Assembly: GCA_902523635.1 (NCBI GenBank)
Contig: CABZAE010000001.1
Location: 156,001-220,000, forward strand
Origin: an uncultured Bacteroidota bacterium
GTDB lineage: Bacteria > Bacteroidota > Bacteroidia > Flavobacteriales > Flavobacteriaceae
DNA length: 64,000 bases
Direction: 5' to 3'
The position numbers and the translations under genes are program-made. This document shows, piece after piece, positions 63,141 through 64,000 of this stretch; position 1 is the stretch's first letter, and every line of letters begins with the position of its first letter. The notes under the pieces were generated by a model that saw nothing but the letters and a program-made list of their open reading frames with translations, ran no database searches and was not told where the DNA came from.

Positions 63141-64000
63141 TTAATCAAAATAACTGAAGCTTTCTCCTTTTTTTATAGAAATCAACGTTTGATAAATTAA
63201 TCTTATAACGTTTTCAATATCATCTTTTTGAACCATTTCAACAGTCGTATGCATGTATCTCAAAGGAAGAGATATTAATGCTGAAGGTACACCACCATTG
63301 CTGTAAGCAAATGCATCGGTGTCAGTTCCTGTGCTTCTCGAGGAAGCATGTCTTTGAAAAGGTATATTTTTTTTCTCAGCTGTTTCAATTATCCTCTCTC
63401 TAAGTTTATTTTGTATTGCAGGTGCATACGAAATAACTGGACCCGAACCCATTACATTGTCTCCTTGTGCTTTTTTGTCGATCATTGGAGTTGATGTATC
63501 ATGGCAAACATCTGTTACAATTGCCAAGTTGGGTTTAATTGTTTGAGTAATCATTTCAGCGCCACGCAAACCAATTTCTTCTTGTACTGAATTGGTGATA
63601 TAAAGTCCGAAAGGTAATTTTATTTTATTTTCATACAGAAGCCTAGCAACCTCGGCAATAATAAATCCACCAGCACGATTATCAATTGCACGACAAACAA
63701 ACTTATTTTCATTAAGTACGTGAAACTGGTCGGGATAAGTAATTACACATCCAACATGAACACCCATCTTTTCAACCTCTTTTTTATTTTTAGCTCCAAC
63801 ATCAATGAAAATATTTGTTAAGCTTGGTTGTTCTTCTTTTCCGGGCTTTCTTGTGTGTATTGCAGGCCAACCAAAAACGCCTCTGACAACTCCTTTTTTA
63901 GTATGAATATTAACCCATTTTGAAGGAGCTATTTGATGATCGCTACCACCATTTCTAATCACATAAATCAATCCATTATCGGTGATGTAATTTACGTACC
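63141..64000 (-). CDS. M42 family metallopeptidase, 5' truncated
   Basis: Open to the window edge on the minus strand, so the N-terminus with the first zinc His is missing; the first visible residues are YVNYITDNGLIYV. Visible: GVVRGVFGWPAIHTR, CRAIDNRAGGFIIAEV with the bridging Asp, SVQEEIGLRGAEM with catalytic Glu pair, TDVCHDTSTPM and SSRSTGTDTDAFAYSNGGVPS. Dinuclear zinc aminopeptidase (glutamyl/PepA-like) of the cytosol that trims peptides. Confidence 0.92.
   Translation of the reverse strand, partial: YVNYITDNGLIYVIRNGGSDHQIAPSKWVNIHTKKGVVRGVFGWPAIHTRKPGKEEQPSLTNIFIDVGAKNKKEVEKMGVHVGCVITYPDQFHVLNENKFVCRAIDNRAGGFIIAEVARLLYENKIKLPFGLYITNSVQEEIGLRGAEMITQTIKPNLAIVTDVCHDTSTPMIDKKAQGDNVMGSGPVISYAPAIQNKLRERIIETAEKKNIPFQRHASSRSTGTDTDAFAYSNGGVPSALISLPLRYMHTTVEMVQKDDIENVIRLIYQTLISIKKGESFSYFD

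Noticed and set aside
1..64000. Insertion sequences, prophage, integrase or attachment sites, CRISPR arrays, restriction or toxin-antitoxin pairs.
   Set aside because: No transposase-like, integrase-like, Cas-like or phage structural protein, and no regularly spaced direct repeats were seen by eye across either strand; short repeats could still be missed without computation.

Overview
This window is a gene-dense, strongly AT-rich chromosomal segment of a bacterium in the phylum Bacteroidota, class Flavobacteriia. It is most likely a free-living marine flavobacterium with a compact genome. The evidence is lineage-typical genes (a 1119-residue SecA, DUF2795, DUF2256, DUF3276, DUF4920 and DUF6029 proteins, Omp28, a NAD-epimerase-type threonine dehydrogenase next to Kbl, and a cyclophilin-FKBP fusion) together with repeated Bacteroidota promoter elements (TTG, 19-21 bases, TAnnTTTG). 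Genes are packed with short gaps, ATGA or TAATG overlaps and convergent ends that touch. I saw no insertion sequence, prophage, CRISPR array, rRNA or integrase, so this is core genome with a few accessory envelope and secreted-protein islands.

Layout. 1-6.1 kb: the 3' part of a saccharopine-dehydrogenase-like oxidoreductase, then secreted or membrane proteins (3-keto-disaccharide hydrolase, bestrophin-like protein, CotH-like protein, lipoprotein esterase, DUF4920, DUF2256). 6.1-9.9 kb: a minus-strand operon with its own promoter, encoding a CIA30-fold protein, an Ig/LVIVD surface protein and a YVTN beta-propeller carrying a Met/His-rich insert. 9.97 kb: tRNA-Arg(ACG), then a lipoprotein sulfatase. 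11.6-12.5 kb: a stretch that looks empty but holds three unlisted small genes, one of them a self-contained unit (promoter, foldable leader, 47-codon DUF4278-like ORF, perfect terminator). 12.5-14.6 kb: threonine catabolism (Tdh, Kbl). 14.6-17.9 kb: TlpA-like thioredoxin, DUF6029 barrel and Omp28. 18.1-20.2 kb: CaCA exchanger and type II glutamine synthetase. 20.4-24.3 kb: purM, prfA, pyrF and an alpha/beta hydrolase. 24.3-27.8 kb: amidohydrolase, Amt and a barrel protein. 28-31 kb: crcB, a small membrane protein, a MazG-like protein, BCAT and a TIGR01777 epimerase.

31-38.5 kb: grpE-dnaJ, then a tight five-gene run (mscS, sigma-54-type response regulator lacking a DNA-binding domain, M28 peptidase, PAP2 phosphatase, LtaS-like membrane phosphotransferase). 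38.5-48.9 kb: envelope biogenesis and export (msrA, glycosyltransferase, secA, DUF2795, lnt, pssA, lptB, tatC, kdsD). 48.9-58.3 kb: recQ, dual immunophilin, redoxin, fatty acid hydroxylase, M14 peptidase, PUR-domain protein and an ABC exporter. 58.4-64 kb: nusB, DUF1573, yajC, pyrD, acs and a truncated M42 aminopeptidase.

Taken together, the genes serve nucleotide synthesis (purM, pyrF, pyrD), nitrogen uptake and assimilation (Amt, GSII), acetate and amino-acid use (acs, Tdh/Kbl, BCAT), protein secretion and envelope assembly, and degradation of external polymers by exported hydrolases. No large new system stands out. The best candidates for something undescribed are the small-ORF unit at 11.91-12.23 kb and the Met-rich propeller operon at 6.1-9.9 kb.
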